From Hedera helix (taxonomy: Eukaryota; Streptophyta; Magnoliopsida; Apiales; Araliaceae), in contig OX359264.1 in NCBI GenBank assembly GCA_947179155.2, positions 5,967,501 to 6,031,500 on the forward strand: DNA of 64,000 bases, given 5' to 3'. A program made the position numbers and the translations under genes. The notes below the pieces were generated by a model. The model made no database searches. It was not told the origin of the DNA and saw only the letters and a program-made list of their open reading frames with translations. Below, piece after piece: positions 13,000-23,000 of the stretch. The first letter of the stretch is position 1. Each line of letters starts with the position of its first letter.

Positions 13000-14042
13000 A
13001 AAGGAAAAAAGAAAACACAACGGTACCATTAATTGAAATAAGGAATTTAAAATATTTTCGTGTATCTTATGAGTTTTAGTTGAAAGAGGTGACCGTAAAA
13101 GTGTATTGTGAAAAACACCCCCATCTTTTACATAATTACATTCAAACTCCCCCAAACAATTTTTATAACAAACTCCACTAGTGCAAAAATAGCATAACGA
13201 TTATTTTAAAATCTTAACTGTCCACTTTATACATAGACAATTATAAATGTTCTGTTTTTAAAAAAATCAATAAAAAGAAGGGTTAAATACAGTTTTGTTA
13301 CACTAAATTCTACTCGATTTATAATTTGACCCTCAAACTATTAGGCTTACACATCTGTTATATTAAGTACTTAATTTCACACAATATAACTTTCAAATTC
13401 AATTTTCGAAAAAAATTGGTCGAAATATCAAATTTTCTGACAAGGTAGGTAGTTTTATACAGGGTTAAATATACTTTAGTTACACTAAGTTCTAGCATTT
13501 TCACAATTCGATCTCTAAACTAATTAGGTTTATATATCCATTATATCAAATACCTAATTTCAAATAAATTAGCAAAAAAATAAAAGAAAATGCATGGTGT
13601 AGTTTAATTGCCCATGGTTTAAGACTTTAAGTGATGGTCCAAATACATTAAATTATCTCAAAAGGCAAAATAATTGTCAAGTTTGAATTTTGGACAGAAA
13701 AGTTGATCAATTTCAGAATTTCACCTAACATAACATCCCTTGATATACTTGGCAGCCGGGCTTTGGTACACTTGGGCAAACGTGTTCCGCATATAAATTA
13801 TGTGAAATAAAATAAAAAATTAAAAAAATTAAAAAAAAATTAATATAAAAAAAATAAAACGATAATTATCTTAAAAGTTAAAGGGTATTTTCAGAGGCCA
13901 GACAGACTTGAAAGAAATTTTGTTAACGTCAAAAGTTGCCTTCAACTTTATATATTAAATATCCATGATTTTCACCACAAAGAAATTATCACTTTTTTAT
14001 TATTTAACGAACAATTTGATCAATTTCAAAGGAGAATAGACA

Positions 14043-14046
<4 letters not shown>
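13000..14046. other. AT-rich intergenic DNA, no feature supported
   Basis: Two partly similar stretches (about 13285-13400 and 13463-13580) each read as a degenerate TTACACTAA...CTCAAACTA-type block, suggesting an old local duplication. No gene or element ends were found. Confidence 0.3.
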
Positions 14047-14078
<32 letters not shown>

Positions 14079-14426
14079 CCTTTTATTATTATATTTTATA
14101 CAAATAATTTGACTTATGTGACATTTTTCTATTATATAAATACAATATTAATTTATACAAAAAGCTACATTTGTACTATTTCCATAAGATTGTATGGTAC
14201 CCCTAGTACTTGGCATGGTTTTGATTCCAAATACACGATGGAGCTACTAGGCTAGGAGGTGGTGTAGGTATGATTATTGTTTGGTGGTGGCCCAAAGTCG
14301 TACAACAAATTTAATAATAACACCTAATAATTATATATACCAAAGCCCACTAATTTTACTGCTAAGTCGTCGTCAATTGGCCCTTATACATTATTGAGAG
14401 AGAGATAGAGATACCCTCACTCACGC

Positions 14427-14429
<3 letters not shown>

Positions 14430-14473
<44 letters not shown>
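14430..14473. repeat. (TA)n microsatellite
   Basis: Uninterrupted TA tract. Shorter TA tracts lie at about 14047-14074 and 14677-14696. Confidence 0.9.
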
Positions 14474-14476
<3 letters not shown>

Positions 14477-14920
14477 CTATGTGTATATATATAATTGTAT
14501 AATATACAGTCATTAATAATGATGATTTTTTTGAATTATAGAGACAGTTCAACTGTCGTCATAAACTAAAAATAATTATGACAACTGTTAAATCATCGCC
14601 GAAATCCAAAAAAATCATCGCTATAATTGATTGTGTACTACACACTACACAACTGTGTATATATATTTTTTTCATATATATATATATATATATATAAAAG
14701 ATAGTCATCTATAATAATCAACTGTTCAAAGTACTATTGTAACAATTATATGTATAGGTTAAATTTACTTTATTTTTTGTCTAACGCTGCGACAAGTCAA
14801 AAAATAAAAAATTAGTCTTGTTGTTAGAGTTTTTAGCGACAAACAAAAATTAAATTAATTTGTTTTTTACATACAGTTATTATAACAATACTTTTAATAA
14901 CCCGTTATTGTGAATAATTA

Positions 14921-14921
<1 letters not shown>

Positions 14922-15010
<89 letters not shown>
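14922..15010. repeat. Compound (TA)n(GA)n microsatellite
   Basis: A TA tract to about 14966 joins a GA tract to 15010, the same arrangement as at 12005-12074. Confidence 0.95.
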
Positions 15011-15013
<3 letters not shown>

Positions 15014-17344
15014 CCAATCGTATAATAAATAGTATATTTCTCTTTTTGCCTTTTTTGGCTTGACGATGGGGAGCAAAATGATGAACTAGCTAGCTTATTC
15101 ACAAACTGTATAGCATATGTTTTTCTTTTTAATTTTGTTTGATTCTCATTAAATCAATCAAGCTCATACCCGATTTTAATTGTTTAATTAGTGTGGGATG
15201 TAAGAAATATACCAAACTTACTAGGCCACGATTTCAATCTACTCATTTTGTTTTCCCCTCTTATTTTCTTTTGCCTATGGGCTCCTCAAATTCTTTATAA
15301 ATCACGAGAAAGAAAGAGAGAGAGAGAGAAAGAATTATTATTATTTTTTTAATCCCAGGTCAATAATAAATTACAAGGTTACACGTAACCATTCACATCC
15401 TAAACATGAAATATGCTTTATCTGTCTAATTTTATTTATCCTAATTAATTATGTTTAAAATCAAAATTTATTTATAAATTTATTAAATATATGTTCAAAA
15501 TTATTATAATAAAAAAGTATATCAAATATAATATCAAAGTCATCTTATTTGATTTAATTTTTTTTAATATATTTGTTTAATTTTTAATATTAAAATTACT
15601 CAATTTGACAATAAAAAATTAATTAAGACAAACAAAATGGTAAAGATTTATACATATAAATGTAATATTTTCAAATATGTATATATATTTATAATAAATG
15701 GGACTCCCGTCATATGAGAGAATCCTATGTACAAATATCCTATTTTTCTGTAAAAACAGTACTTCCAAAAGTTTAAAGTTTAACACATACAGATGAACAT
15801 TACTAATACTTGCTTGGACCCACCACAACTGTATTGATAATAATCAAAAAATACTAAAAAGAATCATATAATAATAAATGCTAGTAAAATATAAAAATGG
15901 GTTTGGTGAATAAATAACTTTTTTTTTTTTGGGTCTAAATTTCAAAGGGTAACAACTCACCAGTGGCATAGAAATAGAATAGGGATTTGTCATGTGAGGC
16001 AACAGTATTAGAAAGTAAAAAGAAATGTATTGCCTAAAAGAAAAAAAATTATTCAATGTCCTAAAAGCAAATGAACAGTATATTCTCCTCTCTCATACAT
16101 TAACACTAATCAAGAATGTTAAAAAAATAAAAAAACATTTTTCGGCTATATCTAGCATTAAGAATTTACCTCCTTGTTGTAAAACTGTCTTAGAAGTAGC
16201 ATATTTTTTATTACATCCGTTCTAAAATAAAATAAAATAAATCGTTTCTTTTCTTGTCCGTTTGAAATTTAGAGCTACATTTCTATTTCTAGACTATAGA
16301 CCGACATGAAATGCTTAACATGTCATTATTTTTATTTTAACAGATTATCAGGCTACCATTACTACATTTTAACCTGATATTAAGAATAAGTTTGAAAAAA
16401 CAATATTTTCCCTAAAAGTGGAGCCGACTACTTTTTATTTTTGGATGGATAAATGGTGGTTATCTTCCCCTGAATTAAATTTCATTGCTTCCATACACCT
16501 GCCTCAATAATCACCAAGGGAACCTGTGCAAAACAAGGTTGAACAAAATACAATCCACAAAGTAAGACTGTTGAACTGTGAATTTGAGAAAAAAACCTAC
16601 AAAAATGTACAAAACAGAAAAGGGAGATAATATATCGGAGCATTGGATGAGAAAAAGATTCTGGAAGAAAGGGCAAATGTCGTCGTACCACACTCTAATC
16701 ATTCTACCGACTTTTCCTTTTACAAAAAACATACAACATGAGTAGTGGACTAAAGCATATACCAATATAATTAATGTATACTCTTCTTCTACTATTGAGA
16801 AAACTGGTGAGCAGTCAGTTTGCTAAGTTGACAAACAGTGTAACCAACCCCTGCCGACAAGAATCCATGTCTCTCCACTAAATTAGCCCCAAAACAAAAG
16901 TTGGCTAAGCTTAATACTACTACTTGTGCCTATACTATAAACCCTTTCTACTCTTCTACTCATTTCTCCCCACCAAAAAGTGAACAATATCTATTGAGTT
17001 TCATTTTTCACCTTCCACTTTTTCTTGTGGTGGGTGAGAGTAAGTGAATCAGCAAATCCATCAAGTGTGTGTATTTGTGTGTGTGAGAGAAAAAGTGTAA
17101 TTAAGTCTCAACTCTGTTATCAACGGTACTATTAATTTGTCATGACTTTTGAATGAACATGTAGTGTTAAGAAGTAGAGATTTTTCATTATCCTGGTGAA
17201 TTGCCGTACACTTGCACCAGATATTCCAACTCTCCTCCTTTATAACTTATGTGTTTTGAATTATCTATGATAATTTTTGCTATTGTTACGACTTCATGTT
17301 TACAAAAACATGAAAGTTATATTGTTTTGTTCTTTATGTATTTA

Positions 17345-17681
17345 GGCCATCTTCAGCAGCATAATCTTAGACTAAATACAGTCTAGGATTCATCTTCTTT
17401 CTTCAGCAGTTAGACTAAATATAGTTTGAGATTATATTTGAAGCACCAAAATGACTAAATCAAGGAACTTGATAGTCCATGGACTATAATTTTAATTATA
17501 TTTAAATAAGAGAGTGAAATGATGATTGAAGTTTTTTTGAATTCATTGATTATTTTAATCTTTTTATATTATAGTCCACAGAATAATCCATTTGCTGAAA
17601 AGATTGAAGACTAAAAGACATTTGCTGATGTCATATGGACTAAATATAATCCATGGGATAGTCTAGTTGTTAGAGATGCTC
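17345..17681. mobile_element. Tourist-type MITE (PIF/Harbinger)
   Basis: A 337-bp element flanked by TTA on both sides (17342-17344 and 17682-17684), the 3-bp duplication of PIF/Harbinger. The terminal inverted repeats GGCCATCTTCAGCAGC and GAGCATCTCTAACAAC match at 11 of 16 positions. Subterminal copies of AGACTAAAT- and TAGTCCA-like words occur in both halves. No coding capacity. Confidence 0.65.
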
Positions 17682-18634
17682 TTAATTATAAAATGTGTCA
17701 AATCCTCCAACACCCTAACCCCAATTCCCATCGTTGAAGATTTGACGAATTTTCGTATCCTGTATGGCGCACCAATATTATTTGTGTTTTTTTATCAGTG
17801 TAGTGGGTTAAAATGATTCAATTAGTACTTTAAGGAAGTGAATCGAGCTTTAATAAGGACTAGTGGTAGGACCGGGGTTGTTACACCAAGTATCAAATGG
17901 TGTATGAGAATTGTATGATGATGATATTTTTGTATCTACTTATCTTACTAACAAGAAGTTCACAAAATAAACAGCCATACCTTTTCCATTATTGGAATAG
18001 TACTACGTTTGCTGGAAGCGGTTTATGATAGAAACATCTGTTCTCAATAACTCACCCTAATAATTCTACTTGCATGTATGTATATTTACTTGCCTATTTT
18101 CATTTTTTTTTTCCACCTCTTCATTTGATTTTGATAATCATACATACCTTAAACTTTTGTTATCGAAAGCAGGCATCCAATGCAAGTGCATTAATTGTTA
18201 TAGTGATGTGCAAACCATAGTTTTCTCAAAAAGTACCAAGGCAACACATGCTAGCAACAAAGAAATCAAAATTACACCAGCTTAACGATGTGAAAGATTA
18301 CTTGCAAAGCAAATAGTGAAGAAAGAATACTATGCACTTTTTCCTAAAAGAAATACATTTATCTAAACTTCCATTATTCTTCAAAAGAACTATTTTTTTC
18401 CATATCATTTCACAAAACTACAGGGGATAAATACAAAGATATGAGTTCTTATGTACAAAGATATATACATGAATACTAATGAGAATTGTATACCAAGTAA
18501 TCAGCTTCATAACAATTTTTATGATGATAAATATATATTGAAAAACAACACAGGAATGAACATGAATGAAAGTAGGACCATTACCTGCTCATTGTAGCTT
18601 TTCCCTCTCTCTGAGCTGTCTGGAAGCATAAAAA

Positions 18635-19219
18635 TTAATTCAAATGCGCTGCCAAATCGCTATCAAGCATCTTCTGTTTTGCTAAATGCCGACAGTATTT
18701 CATCTGCTCCGGGTCCTCTAACAACCTTTTTTACAATCATGAGGAACATCATCCAATGAGTCTGCATGAACATCATAGGCTTTGGAATGTTTTAAAGAGA
18801 AGTTATCAAAAGATGATTTAACTTAAGATCCCTTCTCTCTCTCTCTCTCTCTCTCCACATAACAACCAAAATTTCGAGATAGACTTCCACTTCGTTATTG
18901 ATGAGGCTCCACTATAAAAAACAACAGAAACCACGAGATAACAATAACAATAGTGGAGCCAATAAAGATCAGCTCCCATTTCCTTCTGAGGTTTTCTTTA
19001 TCACTGCTGAAATTAGCAAAATCTGGTTTGTAATCAACCAAACAGGTTCCTGCCACCTCTAGCGCGTTGCCAAAAATAGTTTTGACATGAAAATTTCAAT
19101 CATGCCCATTTTTGGACCTTTCTGTAAAATCCTCTTTGTTCAAGACCTTGCAAACTCTAGTACCAAGCAATCATCTTATGATGGCCTTTCCAGTTCAACA
19201 ATATCATGGTCAAATAGCT
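18635..19219 (-). pseudogene. Degenerate exons of an unrecognised gene with a C-terminal membrane anchor
   Basis: Two exon-like blocks on the - strand. Block one (19219 to 18895) follows a T-rich tract and AG acceptor. It starts LFDHDIVELERPS and continues DDCLVLEFARS, then after a 1-base shift NKEDFTERSKNGHD, and from the next in-frame stop runs open for about 66 codons. That last part ends in a charged stretch (DKENLRRKWE), a hydrophobic segment of about 20 residues and VEPHQ-stop, like a tail anchor. Two stops and one frameshift break it. Block two (about 18821 to 18635) reads NFSLKHSKAYDVHADSLDDV, then after one missing base in an A6 run LLEDPEQMKYCRHLAKQKML, ending in TAA. Residue content is protein-like, but I do not recognise the family. 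No upstream exons were found before the BED gene at 20553. Confidence 0.45.
18832..18857. repeat. (CT)n microsatellite
   Basis: Short uninterrupted CT tract between the two exon-like blocks of the remnant gene. Confidence 0.85.
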
Positions 19220-20552
19220 CTGCAAAAAAAAATAAAAAAAATTGTTAAGTCATGCTGCCAAACAAGTTGTTTTTTAAGATACATAAGTGCGATACAAAAA
19301 ATAATTAGCATCAAAATGTATCAGAACATTCTGCAGTCAACTAACAAATTCAATTATTTAATGTCTTAGAGCAAAGTTATCAGCAGACTGAACTTGACCT
19401 TTTGCAATAGTTTCCTTAGAGCAGAAAAAAAAAAATAGTTCAGTTAAGAATAACTTGGTGGTCAGCTCAAGTAGATCAGTAAAATGACAAACTCCAAGCA
19501 TGGTTAATATAGCTCCTCATGAACGCTTAACAAACAAAAATAGTTTTCAGGTTTCTTTGAATACAGGTAGTAGAAATTATGCAAAGACCTCGTATCTAAA
19601 ATAAGAGAACCAAACTGGAAGAAAATGCTAGGGAAAAATCTTCTTATAACTCCCATGTTTTCATACAGGACATTAAATCAAGAGCTGAAAAAAGGACCAT
19701 ATAGAGATATTGAGTATGTTTATAACGTAGGAGACTACAGAATGCTAAAAAAAATTGATCTAACAGAAGTCTAATCTTGAGCTGAGCAAGGAATGCACAA
19801 AAGTTATACAACAACAAAGATGCCAGCTGGACTTTGGAATGAGTTAGCTAAAACTTGAATATTATAGAATGTAGATAACTTACTGTCGAAAGGTGGAGTA
19901 CACATGGAAAGTTGGTTTACTTAGCAACTTGTCAAATTATAAACCTACAGCAATCATCTAAAGAGTGATCAATTATAAATCGTATTGTTGAAGCTATCTT
20001 GAATCCAAATATAAAAGAACAATGACAGGAGAACATCACTTAATAATTACAAGCATGATGAAGGGAGAGAAATTTCATCTGAATTCCATGCTGATGAGAA
20101 AAATAAACACTACTATCACTAGATGTTGATCGACCAGATCAACACAATAAATTCAATAAACTCTTCTAAAGTGCTTTCCAGAGTATGTTCTGCAGGAAAA
20201 GAGAGGCAAAAACACGTTCCTTTTATATATATTATTCACTCCAAATAACGGGAGGAACAAAAATGTTACAACGTTTTTCTTGTCCTGCAACTTCTGTTCA
20301 ACTGCATTTTTGTCTTTACAAACAAGAAGATTATCAACAAACACATAATTCAAGAGATGAGCATTTTCTCAGCAACCGTATTTAGAATGTTCCCTTATGG
20401 TGTTCCCTCTCTCCCATCTTAAAATCTTCTAAAGATTAATTAAACAAGTACTAAGTAGAGGAAACCAATTTTGAAAAGGAAAAAAAATCCTATAATTTGA
20501 AATTCTACAGTCGGGAAAAATTAGGTGGGGAGAGGGGGTGGGGGGAGGAATG

Positions 20553-23000
20553 CTACACAGAGGATGCATCAACAAAAACCTCATTTAGTACATCATCCTC
20601 ACCATTTGCCATGGTGAAGAGCTCTGCATCCTTATCTTCATCATGAGAAAAGTCCCGCCTCTCAAGCTTTGAATGGGCAGCAATAAATATCAGTTTCTGA
20701 GCCCTGTCCATTCCTGCCCTGGAATGCGCATTTGAACTCACCCACCTCAAGAAAGACAAGTTGCACTTGAACCCAAATGAAGTTGCATGAAGAAAGATAA
20801 GCCTTACTGCAACTTTTCCCAGTAATTTGAACTCGCTAAGGTAAGTTTCCCACACAAGCCTGCTACTCTGGGGATTGGCAATTTTCATCTTTCCAGTAAT
20901 GGGGTCTCTCTGCTTCAACTGTACAGCTTGGGCATATACTGGATCAAGCCCCTCAGTTCTCCATTTCATTAGCTCCATTAGTGCAATGTGAGCCTCCTCC
21001 CTAGATACAAGCCTCGTTATGAGCTTGTCCACATCCTTCTCTTGTTCTGGTGTCAAGCATTTGAATGGTGGTAAGTACTTCCCACTAGTGTCCCTAATCA
21101 GATATAGTGGATCAAGTATAAATGCAGCAGCCCAAGCTGGATGATAATTCTTTTTGAACCTCCTTTCAATCACCCTTTCTACGGGTCCTTCACTAATATG
21201 AAATTTTGAACACCAGTCCCTCACTTTTACTCTAAGCTCTTCCCAAAGTGGAAGGCATTGCCCCACGCGAGGCCTTTCCAATTCTATTTCCTGAGCCATT
21301 CCTTTGATCAGTTTCACTAAGGAATGCACTGCTTCCAGTTCATTCCAAAAATGGGGATTCCTCATCATCTCCTCAATATCTCGTGTGAGTGGCTCTTCCA
21401 TAGACACAATCTTATACGATTCATCGAGCAACACCAACTGAAGTGCCCTAGCGGAGCTCAGTATGTCTTCCACCATAGTGTAGACAGGTCCAAAATCCAA
21501 TCTTTCATAACCACGAAAAGGCACTCGTAATAACCCGGCATGCCCATATTCCTGCAACTGATACTTGTGAAAACTATTTCGAATTTGAGATCTATCATTA
21601 ACAAAATTAGCTAGTTTTGAACAATTCTCAGTCACATTCTTGAATAATGGAAGTTCCTTGATTAAGTCCTTAATCAAACTATTGAACCCTTGAAACTGAC
21701 AAGAAAGGTTAACCATCCAATGATGCTGATTCTCTAAATTCTTCAATGCCTTGGACTTAAACTTGTCAGAAACAATACCTACACACTGTTGCACATTATT
21801 CCCACAGATATCCGAAATTGCCTCCCATAAAACCTCCTCAGCATACTTAGAAGGCACATATCCACTAGTAAAAACAGCCCTGCGAAACACACTAGTCCCA
21901 TTGGGAAGATTCAAAGCCAAATTAACTAAATTTTCCTCCCCAACAAGTCCATAATTCTTTGATTTCCATCCATCAGACGCAATCTGAAAGAACATTGCGT
22001 CGTGAATTTTAGCTTCGGACTCTGCCTTAGCTTCTGCATACTTAGCATCTAATCTTTCCCCAGCCAATTCTCGTCGTGAAACCGGTGGCAATCCAACTTG
22101 GCTAAGAAATGCCTTGAACTTAGGGTGCTCTAAACATGAAAATGAGACTGACCCACAACACTCAAAAGCCCAATCAGCAAGAAAATCAAGTGCTGAATCA
22201 ATTTGAACCTTATTTAAACTTAATCCAGGTGAGGCTTTTGGACTCTTTAGCTTTTTTACACTATCCTCAAACATAGCTAATGCACCCAAATCTTCTTTCC
22301 CACCTGACAACACCAAATGCTGGTGCTGCTTCTGCTGCCCATAAACCTCACCTCCACCACCACCACCACTGGCGGCAGCCGCCACCGGCGAATACGCAAC
22401 CTCAACTGAAAATCTTGAAGCATCAACAATTGCCAGCGGCTGAACTTGGTATGTTAAAGAATTACTCCCACCACCACCGCCTCCTCCGCCGCCACTACCA
22501 CCGCCACCAGCACGTCCACCGGAAAAGCTAGAATTACGTTTCCGGCTATTGTGGTGTTGCGGCGAAGCTAAACTAAGTGGGGCTGGGGATTGGGCCTGGG
22601 CCTGGACCTGGGCCGGCGACGGGGTGGAGGCCGATGGGGAAACTGGAGAAATAGATGAAATGGGTTTTGGAACCGAATTAAAATTGGGGCAAGTCCCTCT
22701 TTTGAGATGCTCTGAAGCAGTTCTTGATGGGTTTGAAGCTGAGAAAATGGAATCACAAAGTGAACACCGGAGCTTGACCGCTTTGGGTAAACCCGTATCC
22801 GAATTGTGAACCAGAATGGGCTCAAGGTGAGCCCAGTACCAAGCCCCTTTCCCTTTAATGGCTTTGGTCCTTACCATTACCAATCCTTCATACCGTTTGT
22901 GGACTCCTTTTGCTGCCAGCTCCTCTGTGGAAACTTGCGCCGAGTTTGACTCAACGGGTTGCTGAGTTGCTGTGTTGGTTTTGTTGTTTGCACCCGCCAT
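20553..23000 (-). CDS. BED-type zinc-finger protein of hAT-transposase descent (domesticated), 815 aa
   Basis: A single open exon from ATG at 23000 to TAG at 20553. Residues about 50-106 form a BED-like zinc finger with C79, C82, H98 and C104 (CSLC ... HLKRGTC). Residues about 110-235 are a low-complexity Pro/Ser/Ala/Gly/His linker with glycine runs. From about 240 to the end the protein resembles the hAT transposase core: a D-x-W box (IASDGWKS), then GIVSDKFKSKALKN, where transposases usually have a T-D-N box, and a C-terminal region at the place of the dimerisation domain. It resembles the Arabidopsis proteins At1g12380/At1g62870 from memory. An open frame of this length, no terminal repeats in the flanks and a changed second catalytic box suggest a host gene, probably a nuclear DNA-binding protein. 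The C-rich (Pro) and GGC (Gly) runs make parts GC-rich compared with the surroundings. Function is not established here. Confidence 0.85.
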   Translation of the reverse strand: MAGANNKTNTATQQPVESNSAQVSTEELAAKGVHKRYEGLVMVRTKAIKGKGAWYWAHLEPILVHNSDTGLPKAVKLRCSLCDSIFSASNPSRTASEHLKRGTCPNFNSVPKPISSISPVSPSASTPSPAQVQAQAQSPAPLSLASPQHHNSRKRNSSFSGGRAGGGGSGGGGGGGGGSNSLTYQVQPLAIVDASRFSVEVAYSPVAAAASGGGGGGEVYGQQKQHQHLVLSGGKEDLGALAMFEDSVKKLKSPKASPGLSLNKVQIDSALDFLADWAFECCGSVSFSCLEHPKFKAFLSQVGLPPVSRRELAGERLDAKYAEAKAESEAKIHDAMFFQIASDGWKSKNYGLVGEENLVNLALNLPNGTSVFRRAVFTSGYVPSKYAEEVLWEAISDICGNNVQQCVGIVSDKFKSKALKNLENQHHWMVNLSCQFQGFNSLIKDLIKELPLFKNVTENCSKLANFVNDRSQIRNSFHKYQLQEYGHAGLLRVPFRGYERLDFGPVYTMVEDILSSARALQLVLLDESYKIVSMEEPLTRDIEEMMRNPHFWNELEAVHSLVKLIKGMAQEIELERPRVGQCLPLWEELRVKVRDWCSKFHISEGPVERVIERRFKKNYHPAWAAAFILDPLYLIRDTSGKYLPPFKCLTPEQEKDVDKLITRLVSREEAHIALMELMKWRTEGLDPVYAQAVQLKQRDPITGKMKIANPQSSRLVWETYLSEFKLLGKVAVRLIFLHATSFGFKCNLSFLRWVSSNAHSRAGMDRAQKLIFIAAHSKLERRDFSHDEDKDAELFTMANGEDDVLNEVFVDASSV

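Noticed and set aside
14905..15102. 65-codon frame with Ser-Leu and Ile-Tyr runs
   Set aside because: It is a translation of the (TA)n(GA)n microsatellite.
18588..18624. Exon-like piece (DSSERGKSYNEQ) with AG before and GT after on the - strand
   Set aside because: Too short to support on its own; it follows the stop of the neighbouring block and could be untranslated sequence.
22280..22825. Frames of 83-86 codons inside the BED gene
   Set aside because: Products of the low-complexity Pro/Gly/His linker read in other frames; no independent support.
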